NCBI GenBank assembly: GCA_946537565.1
Contig: CAMNFW010000003.1
Location: 1 to 22,859, forward strand
Length of the DNA: 22,859 nucleotides
Origin: an uncultured Ruminococcus sp.
GTDB taxonomy: Bacteria; Bacillota; Clostridia; Oscillospirales; Ruminococcaceae
Direction of reading: 5' to 3'
Shown here: positions 1 to 8,400 of the stretch, in pieces
How positions within the stretch are numbered: the stretch's first letter is position 1
Layout of the letters: each line of letters begins with the position of its first letter
Made by a program: the position numbers and the translations under genes
Notes under the pieces: generated by a model
Told to the model about the DNA's origin: nothing
The model's database searches: none
Seen by the model: only the letters and a program-made list of their open reading frames with translations

Positions 1-1359
1 ACCGATTCTGACGGCAATGTAAATACCGTTGAAGGTGCTGTTTTCTCCCGTGATGATATCAAGTTCAAGGGCGTCGGCACTCTCACTGTCAACGGCAATC
101 AGGACGATGCTATCGTTTGCAAGAACGATATCAAGATCTACAACGGCACTATCAATGTAAACGCTGTTGATGACGGTATCAGAGGCAAGGACAGCGTTAC
201 TATCGGCAACGATTCTGACACTGATTTCAGCACCCTTAACCTTACTGTAAAGACTTCCTCCGGCGACGGTATCAAGTCCACTGCTACAGACACTGCAACT
301 GATAAATCCTATGGTCTTATCACTATCAACGGCGGTACGATCGACGTAACTGCTTATGCTGACGGAATCCAGGGCGAGCAGGAGGTCACTGTCAACGGCG
401 GTACTATCAACATTAAAACTACCGGTACATCTTCCGGTATGACAGGCTCAGATATTTCAGCAAAGGGAATCAAGGCTGTAGGCTTATACGCTGCTGACGG
501 AACAACTTATCAGAGCGCCGGTATCTTAAATATAAACGGCGGACTGATAACTGTAGATTCTAAGGACGATTGTCTGCACTGCGGCGGTGACGCATACCTC
601 AATGCCGGCAAGCTTAAACTTACTTCCGGTGATGATGCTGTTCACTCTGACAAATCACTCTACGTTGGCGGAACAACAGCTGGCACAGATTATACAAGCC
701 TTGAGGTTTATGTAACAGCTTGCTATGAGGGCTTTGAGGCTGTTTACATCTACCAGAACAACGGAAATATCTACATCATCTCCAGCGACGACGGCTTCAA
801 CGCAGCTGGCGGTGCAGATTCATCAGGAAGCTCCAGCACAGGCGGCTGGTCACAGGGTCCTGGCGGCATGGGCGGAGGTACATTCGGTGAAATGCACCTC
901 AACGGCGGTATCGTTTCTGTAAACACTTCATTCAACGATGCAGACGGCTTTGATTCCAACGGCAATCTGTACTTCAACGGCGGCTACTACTTCGGCAACG
1001 GCGGCGATTCCTTCGACTGCGGCGATGGATACTCTATCTCATACAACGGTGGATATGCTTTCGGCGGTCTCGGAATGGGCGGCAGCAGAGGCTATGATAT
1101 GTCCACACAGATGGTATTCACAACCACCAACGGCACAGTTCTTGCTTCCAGTATGACAGGTGCATCATTGAACTATTCCTACGGTGATTCCAATGTTCTG
1201 GCATATTCCGGCGCACAGATCTCCGGCGGTACAAACATTTCAACTCTTGGACAGCCGGCTGTATACATTTCCGGAACAGCATCAGGCGGTACAGCTAAAA
1301 CTCTCTCTCAGGGCGGTTCTACACAGCCCGGAGGTCCCGGCACAAATCCCTGGGGCTGA
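1..1359 (+). CDS. Carbohydrate-binding beta-helix protein, Cthe_2159-like (5' truncated)
   Basis: The reading frame is open from base 1 to the TGA at 1357-1359, so the N-terminus lies outside the window and 452 residues are visible. The protein is built of short repeated beta-strand turns of the type NGGTIxV, with many GDDG, DDG and SDD turns such as DDGIRG, SGDGIKS, DDCLHCGGDA and SGDDAVHS. This is the pattern of right-handed parallel beta-helices in the Cthe_2159 family (Pfam carbohydrate-binding domain, DUF4353), whose founding member from a cellulolytic Clostridium binds cellulose and pectin-like polymers and calcium. The last ~170 residues are Gly/Ser/Asn-rich and end in a PGGPGTNPWG tail. 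I infer a secreted or surface-anchored polysaccharide-binding role. The signal peptide cannot be seen. A secreted adhesin or polysaccharide lyase-like helix is the alternative. Family assignment is by pattern, not by search. Confidence 0.75.
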   Translation, partial: TDSDGNVNTVEGAVFSRDDIKFKGVGTLTVNGNQDDAIVCKNDIKIYNGTINVNAVDDGIRGKDSVTIGNDSDTDFSTLNLTVKTSSGDGIKSTATDTATDKSYGLITINGGTIDVTAYADGIQGEQEVTVNGGTINIKTTGTSSGMTGSDISAKGIKAVGLYAADGTTYQSAGILNINGGLITVDSKDDCLHCGGDAYLNAGKLKLTSGDDAVHSDKSLYVGGTTAGTDYTSLEVYVTACYEGFEAVYIYQNNGNIYIISSDDGFNAAGGADSSGSSSTGGWSQGPGGMGGGTFGEMHLNGGIVSVNTSFNDADGFDSNGNLYFNGGYYFGNGGDSFDCGDGYSISYNGGYAFGGLGMGGSRGYDMSTQMVFTTTNGTVLASSMTGASLNYSYGDSNVLAYSGAQISGGTNISTLGQPAVYISGTASGGTAKTLSQGGSTQPGGPGTNPWG

Positions 1360-1395
1360 TCTGGCAAGAGTTTAATTAAATAATCATAAGATAAA

Positions 1396-1433
1396 AAAAG
1401 AGTGCTGATCATTTCACAGGTCAGCACTCTTTT
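1396..1433. terminator. Bidirectional rho-independent terminator
   Basis: A 13-bp perfect stem (1396-1408 with 1421-1433, core AGTGCTGA/TCAGCACT) has a 12-nt loop. On the minus strand it is followed by a run of T, so it terminates the GGDEF gene ending at 1462. On the plus strand it ends in TTTT and can serve the carbohydrate-binding gene ending at 1359. Confidence 0.9.
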
Positions 1434-1461
1434 GCATTGAGGAAAAAGCAATAATGTCTGG

Positions 1462-2592
1462 TCAGCAGTTTCTGACGGCGTGTTTGTTTTTCTTCTCAGC
1501 ATACATATTTTCGTCCATTTCATGCAGGAAGGTATCAGTAGTCTCAGCAGCACCGTCATAGATACTGCTTCCCACGGACAGAGAAAGCTCATACATAGTT
1601 TCTCTTTGTTCATTGAACAGGGTAAGACTTTTTCTCAGTGAAGAGATTGCGGCATCAATGTCATTCTGCTTACCGGAGCGGAGCAGAACGATGAACTCGT
1701 CACCGGCAAAACGGCAGACGATAGCATCATCAGGCATTGAGCTGCTGATGATATTAGCGGCATTCACAAGAGCCTTGTCACCTTCCGTGTGGCCGAAGGT
1801 GTCGTTAATAATTTTAAAAAAATCCATGTCTATCATGAGACCGCCGTATTTAGAATGTTTGCGGCTCATATCCCTGAGAATATGGTCGAGGTAATTTCTG
1901 TTGTAAAGCTTAGTCAGGGGGTCGATGTAGGACAGTTCATTTTGCAGACACATGAAGGTGCCCACAAGTCCCATTGCCACTGAACACCACACCACTGAAA
2001 CACCGTAAAACAGCACCTGAACCACTGCTCCGAGACAGATAGGCGCTATGAACATATATATCGGGAAAAACTTGGTCTGCCCGTATTTTTTGTAGTAGAT
2101 CTGCCTAATTACAACGCTCTGGGCGAGGTTATAAACAGCGAAGAAAAAGTATAAATAACCGGTCAGGTTGCGGTGATAGATAAGACTATCATCTATGGTG
2201 AAAATATAATTAAACTTGAAATTCAGCAGGATCCCGATATATCCGATAAATGACGGTATACCGTATATCAGGGCATTTTTCCGCATATGCTCACGGCTGC
2301 GGTAGAGCCGGAGATCAACATACAGACACCACAGATAGGATACGGTTATGTTGCAGAAATAAAGGTAGCTGTTGATCAGCAAATCCCATAGATAAGCCAT
2401 AGAGAACACTTTTCCGTCAAGTATGAACGACAGCCCTTCAAGAATGCAGGCGCTGGCTGTCAGAAAGATCATGGCGGTGAAAATACGGTCTGTGACCTTT
2501 CGCCGGAGCCTGACCACATAGCTGTTTATCAGCAGAATCACAAGAATAACGCAGCCTATACCATTGGTTACAAGAATTGACTGCAAGCTCAT
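1462..2592 (-). CDS. Membrane-bound GGDEF diguanylate cyclase
   Basis: This 376-aa protein has an N-terminal integral-membrane sensor region of about six or seven hydrophobic segments (residues ~5-215) followed by a GGDEF domain. The domain opens with DPLTKLYNRNYL (224-235), continues through IDMDFFKIINDTFGH (254-268) and has the signature as AGDEF (296-300). It ends with MDENMYAEKK (359-368). GGDEF enzymes condense two GTP to c-di-GMP, and Ala in the first position is found in some active members. The RxxD product-inhibition I-site normally just before the signature is absent (MPDDAIVC precedes RFAGDEF). The start is fixed by TCCTCC (2598-2603), which reads GGAGGA on the minus strand five bases before ATG. 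A perfect sigma-A promoter lies just upstream. The gene is monocistronic and divergent from the kinase operon. The ligand of the membrane region is unknown. Confidence 0.9.
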   Translation of the reverse strand: MSLQSILVTNGIGCVILVILLINSYVVRLRRKVTDRIFTAMIFLTASACILEGLSFILDGKVFSMAYLWDLLINSYLYFCNITVSYLWCLYVDLRLYRSREHMRKNALIYGIPSFIGYIGILLNFKFNYIFTIDDSLIYHRNLTGYLYFFFAVYNLAQSVVIRQIYYKKYGQTKFFPIYMFIAPICLGAVVQVLFYGVSVVWCSVAMGLVGTFMCLQNELSYIDPLTKLYNRNYLDHILRDMSRKHSKYGGLMIDMDFFKIINDTFGHTEGDKALVNAANIISSSMPDDAIVCRFAGDEFIVLLRSGKQNDIDAAISSLRKSLTLFNEQRETMYELSLSVGSSIYDGAAETTDTFLHEMDENMYAEKKNKHAVRNC

Positions 2593-2621
2593 GGTTATCC
2601 TCCAAACATATGTATATATAC

Positions 2622-2650
2622 ATTATAACTCATTTTTCGTCAATTGTCAA
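2622..2650 (-). promoter_or_regulatory. Sigma-A promoter of the GGDEF gene
   Basis: On the minus strand TTGACA (2650-2645) and TATAAT (2627-2622) match consensus perfectly with a 17-bp spacer. The predicted start gives a leader of about 20 nt to the ATG at 2592. Confidence 0.85.
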
Positions 2651-2766
2651 TAAAAAATGTGAATTTTGGTTGACTTATTATATTGATATTTATTTTAACG
2701 TGACAGTCGGCTATTATTTATATTTATTGCAAAATTCTGCTGCGGCGAAATGTTTTTTAGCTGACC

Positions 2767-2795
2767 TTGACATATATAGTAAAATAGTATATAAT
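2767..2795 (+). promoter_or_regulatory. Upstream sigma-A promoter (P1) of the kinase/phosphatase operon
   Basis: TTGACA (2767-2772), a 17-bp spacer and TATAAT (2790-2795) match consensus at all twelve positions. A leader of about 105 nt follows. It can fold as ATTTTTCA (2825-2832) with TGAAAAAT (2838-2845), nested in GGGG (2800-2803) pairing with a C-run at 2848-2853. The leader contains no ORF of note. Confidence 0.8.
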
Positions 2796-2855
2796 TAAAG
2801 GGGTGTAAATGGTGTTTTTTGAGCATTTTTCAGGTTTTGAAAAATATCCCCCCTT

Positions 2856-2884
2856 TGGAAAAGTGCGAAGGAGTTTAGTATAAT
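2856..2884 (+). promoter_or_regulatory. Possible proximal promoter (P2) of the kinase/phosphatase operon
   Basis: TGGAAA (2856-2861) and TATAAT (2879-2884) are separated by 17 bp. Initiation here would start around 2891 and give a very short leader that still contains the GGAG at 2899-2902. The -35 element matches only four of six positions, so this is weaker than P1. Confidence 0.45.
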
Positions 2885-2908
2885 AAATAACAGGAACTGG
2901 AGCTGATC

Positions 2909-4681
2909 ATGATGTATACGGATAAAGAGCTTAAAGCAATGCGTGAGGAAGGTATGCTCACTGTTGTGATGAGAAACGCAATGAATGAGCTGGAAGATGA
3001 GTTCACCTCGCTTATCGACATCAACGCCTTCAACGCTAAGCTGGCAAAGCTGAAAAAAGCAAGAGGAAGGTCGGATTGGTCGAGTGTACTTGCCGGACTT
3101 TATGAGATGTTCCGTTCCTGCGGCATAAGCTTTGAGACCGGACGGGACTGGGATTATTATGCGGAGCTTGTGAAAAAGTCCGATATTCCACGGTTTATAG
3201 ACATTGAGGATAAAATAATGTACGCCCTCTACAAACGCTTCGGCGACTATCCTTCACCGGAGGAATACATGAAGCGCATTGTGGATAAGCTGTCAAATTC
3301 GGAGGATAACTGGCAGAATGACACTCTCCGGCTGAGGATATTGAAGCAGTTCATTAAATACGGCGGAACCCTGACTTTCAAGCGGCAGAACGCTGCCACG
3401 GGTAAAAATGAGGAGGTCAAGGTCTATAACGGCAAGCCTTATATTGTTAAATATGTCAAGAAAATAACCGGAAAAGCCCCGAAGCTCAACGATATCCTCG
3501 AAAATATCAGCGACGATATTTTTTCCTGCCTGGATTCTGCAACCAAAGATCAGAAAAAATCCGACGGCACTTATGGTATCCTCAAAATGGCTGACGACCT
3601 CGCTGCCGGAAAATTCCGCTCCGGCGGCGCTACTAAACGCAGCCTCTATTACTTCGCAATGGTCTATGGAATGACCTATTTTTCTGGAGCTTCCGGTGAA
3701 AAACGTGACCCGGCGACGGATATTGAAAAGAATCTCTTTCAGGATTATTACACCAATAATCTCGTGCGGTTCATCACTAATGCCTACAGCGGAAAGCTCA
3801 ATGAGTTTGAGTACGACCCTTCCGGTCAGGGCATCAATTATAAAAATTTTGCGGAAATGGTCTATATCTACTATATTTCCCGAAATATCAGCGGTGAGGA
3901 GAAAATCAAACGCTCCTATGAAATGATCGAACGACTCAAAAATTCTGCCTCAAAGCCTGTGGAAAGCTCCTCAATGGACACCGTGATGTACCGGGAAAAT
4001 TTCTTCACCGATACCCATATCCTTGACCATAACGGGGCGAATGTGCTGGAATACAGCGAGGAGGATTTTGAGAATTTTATCCGCCGCAGCTATAACTGTA
4101 ATCCCACCGATGAGACCGGTGCGGCAATTGGTGCATTGCAGGTGGAAAATGACCAGAATTCAGCTTTTGCAGCATACCGGGAGATAATCTCAATGCTGGA
4201 GTATGAGACCGCCGATGCTGACAGCTGTAATTACGGTCTGTGGTTCACGGACATTTCATCTTACCAGAAGGACGGCTATGGCAGCTTCCTTAAAAAGCAT
4301 CCCGATGCGGATAAGGAGAGGTTCAGCCAGCTGATTGGTCTGCTGAGCGGTATCAACGCCTATCTCGGCTATTCTGTGGACGAAAACGTGAACTTCAAGG
4401 ACAACCGCAGCGGCACGAAAAAATTCCGGCTGCGGGCGCTGAATATTACCAAGCCTTCGGAAATGACAAGAACCTCCATTGTAGTAGCTTATTATTACTT
4501 TTACAATGCACTGCATGAAAGCGATGACCCCGAAAACCGCAAGTCCTTTTCCGGGCTTTTCAATGATTTCAAGGACGGAATCGATGTTTACCTTGAACAG
4601 GCTGGCTATCAGGAATTCAGCGGAAGGAATATTTTTGACGTTATTACAGCCTTTTCAGCCTACGCATATCCTTATCTCTGA
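2909..4681 (+). CDS. Uncharacterised 590-aa protein, first gene of kinase/phosphatase operon
   Basis: I do not recognise a named family. The protein is soluble, with no signal peptide or membrane segment, and looks mainly alpha-helical with charged and aromatic-rich segments. The most motif-like stretch is about residues 220-292: GILKMADDLAAGKFRSGG, then TKRSLYYFAMVYGMTYFSG, then DIEKNLFQDYYTNNLVRF. It also contains FTDISSYQKDG, which superficially recalls a von Willebrand A metal site (DxSxS) but does not fit it. GGAG (2899-2902) is six bases before the first ATG and nine before a second ATG at 2912, so either could be used. A PP2C phosphatase follows 75 bp after the stop and a large kinase protein after that, which suggests it is a substrate, scaffold, sensor or effector regulated by those two enzymes. 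That role is inference from gene order only. Confidence 0.85.
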   Translation: MMYTDKELKAMREEGMLTVVMRNAMNELEDEFTSLIDINAFNAKLAKLKKARGRSDWSSVLAGLYEMFRSCGISFETGRDWDYYAELVKKSDIPRFIDIEDKIMYALYKRFGDYPSPEEYMKRIVDKLSNSEDNWQNDTLRLRILKQFIKYGGTLTFKRQNAATGKNEEVKVYNGKPYIVKYVKKITGKAPKLNDILENISDDIFSCLDSATKDQKKSDGTYGILKMADDLAAGKFRSGGATKRSLYYFAMVYGMTYFSGASGEKRDPATDIEKNLFQDYYTNNLVRFITNAYSGKLNEFEYDPSGQGINYKNFAEMVYIYYISRNISGEEKIKRSYEMIERLKNSASKPVESSSMDTVMYRENFFTDTHILDHNGANVLEYSEEDFENFIRRSYNCNPTDETGAAIGALQVENDQNSAFAAYREIISMLEYETADADSCNYGLWFTDISSYQKDGYGSFLKKHPDADKERFSQLIGLLSGINAYLGYSVDENVNFKDNRSGTKKFRLRALNITKPSEMTRTSIVVAYYYFYNALHESDDPENRKSFSGLFNDFKDGIDVYLEQAGYQEFSGRNIFDVITAFSAYAYPYL

Positions 4682-4756
4682 GCATTGGAATACCGCCGGA
4701 AAGCTTGTGCCGCAGATAATTTTACGTTGGATAAAACTATGAAAGGAGCGACAGAA

Positions 4757-5458
4757 TTGACTTTTTTCTGGAGCAGAGCAGGCAGCTTTCATTCCTGTCA
4801 GGAGGATAAAAATCAGGACAGGGTAATGTCTGCGGAAAATGAACGGTTCACCGTTATTACCCTGGCGGACGGCGCAAGCGGCTGTCCGGAATCAGGTACA
4901 GGCGCTGAAATTGCCTGCGAAGCGGTTACAGCGCTGTTTCTGAGCAGAGCGGAGATGTTTTTCGGTTTCAACAGAAGAGAGACCGCAGATTTTGTGCTGG
5001 GTCACATAAGACATAGGATAAAGAAGCGTGCAGAGGCTGAAAACCGCTGTATTTCCGATTATTCCAGCACAATTGCCAGTGTGATATGTGACAGCAGGCT
5101 GAACAGGTTTTTTTATTTCAGTCTCGGTGACAGCCTTATTGCTGGTACTGACAAGAGCCGCTGTTTTATGATAGCGATGCCCCCGGACAGCTTTGGCGGC
5201 ACCTGTATGACTACTACCGAAAATGCCGAAAAACTGGCGGAATGCGGAGTTGTCCAGGGCAGGGAAGTGGACACGGTTTTTATTTGCTCGGACGGAGCGT
5301 GGAGGCTGATGTTTGAGCGGAACAGGCTTTATAAGGATATGGAGCGATTGCTGGTTGAGGGCGATTTTAAGGGGCTGAGCGAAGCTGTCGTGCAGAAGGA
5401 GAGCTTTGACGATCACAGTCTGATATGCTGTGACATGAGCCGCCGGATAATAGCTTAA
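4757..5458 (+). CDS. PP2C-family protein phosphatase
   Basis: This is a 233-aa PP2C/PPM-type Ser/Thr phosphatase using two Mn2+ or Mg2+ ions. The acidic metal ligands are all visible: NQDR (Asp21), LADGAS (Asp38), SDGAW (Asp179) and DDHS (Asp218/219). A SLGDS strand is also present in the middle. AAAGGAG (4742-4748) is eight bases before a TTG codon at 4757, and the product then begins TFFWSRAGSFHSCQEDKNQDR, a normal PP2C N-terminus. An in-frame ATG at 4739 would overlap the ribosome binding site, so TTG is preferred. The enzyme is shorter than many PP2Cs (~240-250 aa) but looks complete and cytosolic. It sits 32 bp before the kinase gene, so I infer that it reverses phosphorylation made by that kinase, either on the kinase itself or on the 590-aa partner. 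Confidence 0.88.
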   Translation: MTFFWSRAGSFHSCQEDKNQDRVMSAENERFTVITLADGASGCPESGTGAEIACEAVTALFLSRAEMFFGFNRRETADFVLGHIRHRIKKRAEAENRCISDYSSTIASVICDSRLNRFFYFSLGDSLIAGTDKSRCFMIAMPPDSFGGTCMTTTENAEKLAECGVVQGREVDTVFICSDGAWRLMFERNRLYKDMERLLVEGDFKGLSEAVVQKESFDDHSLICCDMSRRIIA

Positions 5459-5490
5459 ACTGACAAGCTCCAAAGGAAGGACTTCATTCT

Positions 5491-8400
5491 ATGAATAGAT
5501 TCTACTTGAAAAAATCCTCAGTGATATCCCTTAAGGCTGAGGACGAGGACAATATCAGGACGTTCACTGTCGAGAAAAAAATCAAAGCCGGCAGCAGTGC
5601 TGTGACCTATTACGCCCATTACAGCGGCAGCGGCACCGGTGTGCTTAAGGAATTTTACCCGAAGGACGCTTATGCTCAGCTGGGACTTTTGCGTGACAGC
5701 GAGAATCAGCTGGTGTATGACAGCGCTCTTGAGGACGGTGCTGAACAGTTCAGGGCGGCGGCTGAGAGATATATATCCACCTACAAAACTCTGCTCAGGG
5801 CTAAAAGGTCAGGCAGGAAAAATGACGTATTATCGACATTTATTCCGCATTTTGAGATTTTCCGCAGCCTTGACCCGGATTACGGCTCGGTCTATATATG
5901 GACTACCGACCCTAATCTTGTCACCTTCGATAAGATCTGTCAGGAGATCCATTCTGACCCGGAGGATAAGCCTGAACACAAGCTGGTGCAGATTCTCTGT
6001 GCTATTGAATCGCTGAACGAGTGTATCTGTGAGCTGCATAAGCTGGGAATGCTCCACCGTGACATCAAGCCTGCCAATTTTGGTTTTGAGAAGCGTGGCG
6101 AGAAAACCCTTACCCAGTCCTTGACCATGTTCGATATCGACACCGTATGCTCGGTATTTGACCCGCCGGCGGATAAAGCCGGAACACCGGGTTTTACCGA
6201 GAAGGAACAGCGACTGAATCCGCCTACCAATCAGACCGATATCTATGGCATCGGTGCGACTTTGTTTTCAGCCCTTGTGGTCAGCAATGAGAGCCGTCAG
6301 AAGAGTCTGGTCTATAAAGATGAGTATTTTCCGCACCTGAAAGAAATGGTGGACAGCTCCGAGCTGATTCAGGCTTCCGAGGCAAACTCCCACCCCACCC
6401 TCCGCAATATCCTGACGGAAATTCTTAAAAAATCCCTGTGCAGCCGTGACAAAAGATACAGCTGCTGTGAGGAGCTGGCTGAGGATATCAAGCGTGCCAA
6501 ATATTACGCTCTGCCTTCGGAAATTGCTAAGGATATGTCACCCTCCGAGCGGTGGATACTTGCGGACGTTGATAAATTCCTTGACAAGAATACCGAGCGC
6601 AGCACCACCCTCGCCCTCCAGTATCAGCTCTACACCGAACCGCTGTACAAGCACACCGATAACACCGGAAATGCTGTGAATATCTATGTTTTCGGCTTTG
6701 GAAAATACGGCAGGCGGTTCACCGATCTGGCAGCCCAGACCGGTCAGATGCCGGAGATAAAGCTGAATATCACCGCTGTCTCCAATCGTGAAAGCGATGC
6801 AGCTGAATATCTTTCTGACCGCCCTGAACTGGAGAAATTCTTCAACTTCAACGGCAGCATCACCAATGACCCCGAATGCTATGGAAATATCTCCACGAGA
6901 GTTATGGAGCTTGACCCCGATGACAGCTCTCAGCAGCGGCTTATGAAGTCCTTCAGCCGTAAAAAACCGGGTTATATTTTCATTGCCCTGGGCAGCGATA
7001 AGCTCAACGAAAAATTTGCTTCCGTCCTTAGCAGGCTCAACACCGGCAGTTACATCTGTTATGTCCGGGAAAGCCGTGTGGAGAAAAAAGCCGCAGCCGG
7101 TACGGATATCATAAAAGTTTACGATGACCTGAGCCGTTATAAGTTCAGCAGTGAGATCGAACGAATGGCTTTCAACACCCATATGCTCTGGAAAAGCGAT
7201 CTCAGCATCGACTATAAAAAAGTCCGGGCAGAATTTCGTGTTCCCTACAACCACGATTCCAGCGTATCTTCGATACTTTCCATAAAGTATAAGCTTTACA
7301 GCATGGGAATTGATCTGGAGCAGCTCAGCAATGAGGAAGCTGCCAGGCAGTTTCTGGAGGTCATGAGGAAAAACAGCAAAATGACCGATTTGCTCATATG
7401 CTACGAGCATCGCAGGTGGACGGCAGAAAAAATCTGCGAAGGCTATACACGCATCACCGACCTCAGTGAGTGCAGGGCTGGAAAATCTTCCACCCGTGAC
7501 AAAAAAAATAAGCGGCATATCTGTATTGTCCGCAGCCGTCCGGAGCGTCCGCTGGAAACAAGCTTCAGCCGTGAAAAGTGGGACAGCTGCACTAAAGAAG
7601 AACTGCAAAAGCTGGACGAGCTGGACAGAATGTCAGTTGAACTGCACAGAATGTACCGGCGCTATGCGGAGGAAGCCAGGCGGCAGAATATCATCACCGG
7701 CGAGAGCATAAACGGTGTCAGAACGCTGATAAGCAGCGACCCTTCGGCATCTGCGGCATTTCAGGAGTGGTACAGCTGCATCAAGGATATCTGGAACGGC
7801 GACAGCGAAAAATCCAGGCTGTACACCGGTCTTAAGGACGCTTTCGAGGCTTCGCTCAAAGGTTATACCAATGAAGAGAAAAATTCTGTGAAAGGGCTTG
7901 TCCAGTCTTTTGATTCACAGTTTTACCCAATTTACGCCAGCATGGAGTATACCAATTACAAAAATAATGACGCCCAGCTGATCAAAAATATCCCCTTCAT
8001 ACTTACCAACAGCAGCAGTATTTATCTTGCCGTACCCTTTGTTGAGGGTGATAATAATTCCATGTTTGCGAATGTCGCCTCCGCCACGGTCATCGACCCG
8101 GCAAAGGTCATTTACCTGAGTTACATCAATTCCAACGAGGAGCTTAAGGCGCTGAAAAAAACACTGGTCTATATCTCCGGCTATATGCTTAAGAAAAAGC
8201 TTCGTGCTTCGGTGGAATTCATCATCGGCAGCAAAAATACCGGCAGTGCAGTTTTTGAGGATATCGAAAACCAGCTCAGGGAACTGTCCGGCGGCAGGGT
8301 GAAAGCTGTGAAGCTTGTTGAAGATAAAAACAGCCGGGCGTTTGCGGGCAGTCTTGATGATATATTTTCCGGCAGCAGATTTTCGGGGCATTATTTTGCA

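Noticed and set aside
4235..4275. FTDISSYQKDG as a vWA MIDAS, which would make the first operon gene TerY-like
   Set aside because: A MIDAS needs DxSxS with matching downstream Thr and Asp, which I cannot find, and the rest of the protein does not look like a vWA domain.
6538..7608. A 356-codon ORF on the minus strand inside the kinase gene
   Set aside because: It is antisense to the well-supported kinase/Rossmann/RyR frame, its product looks like no protein family, and there is no ribosome binding site.
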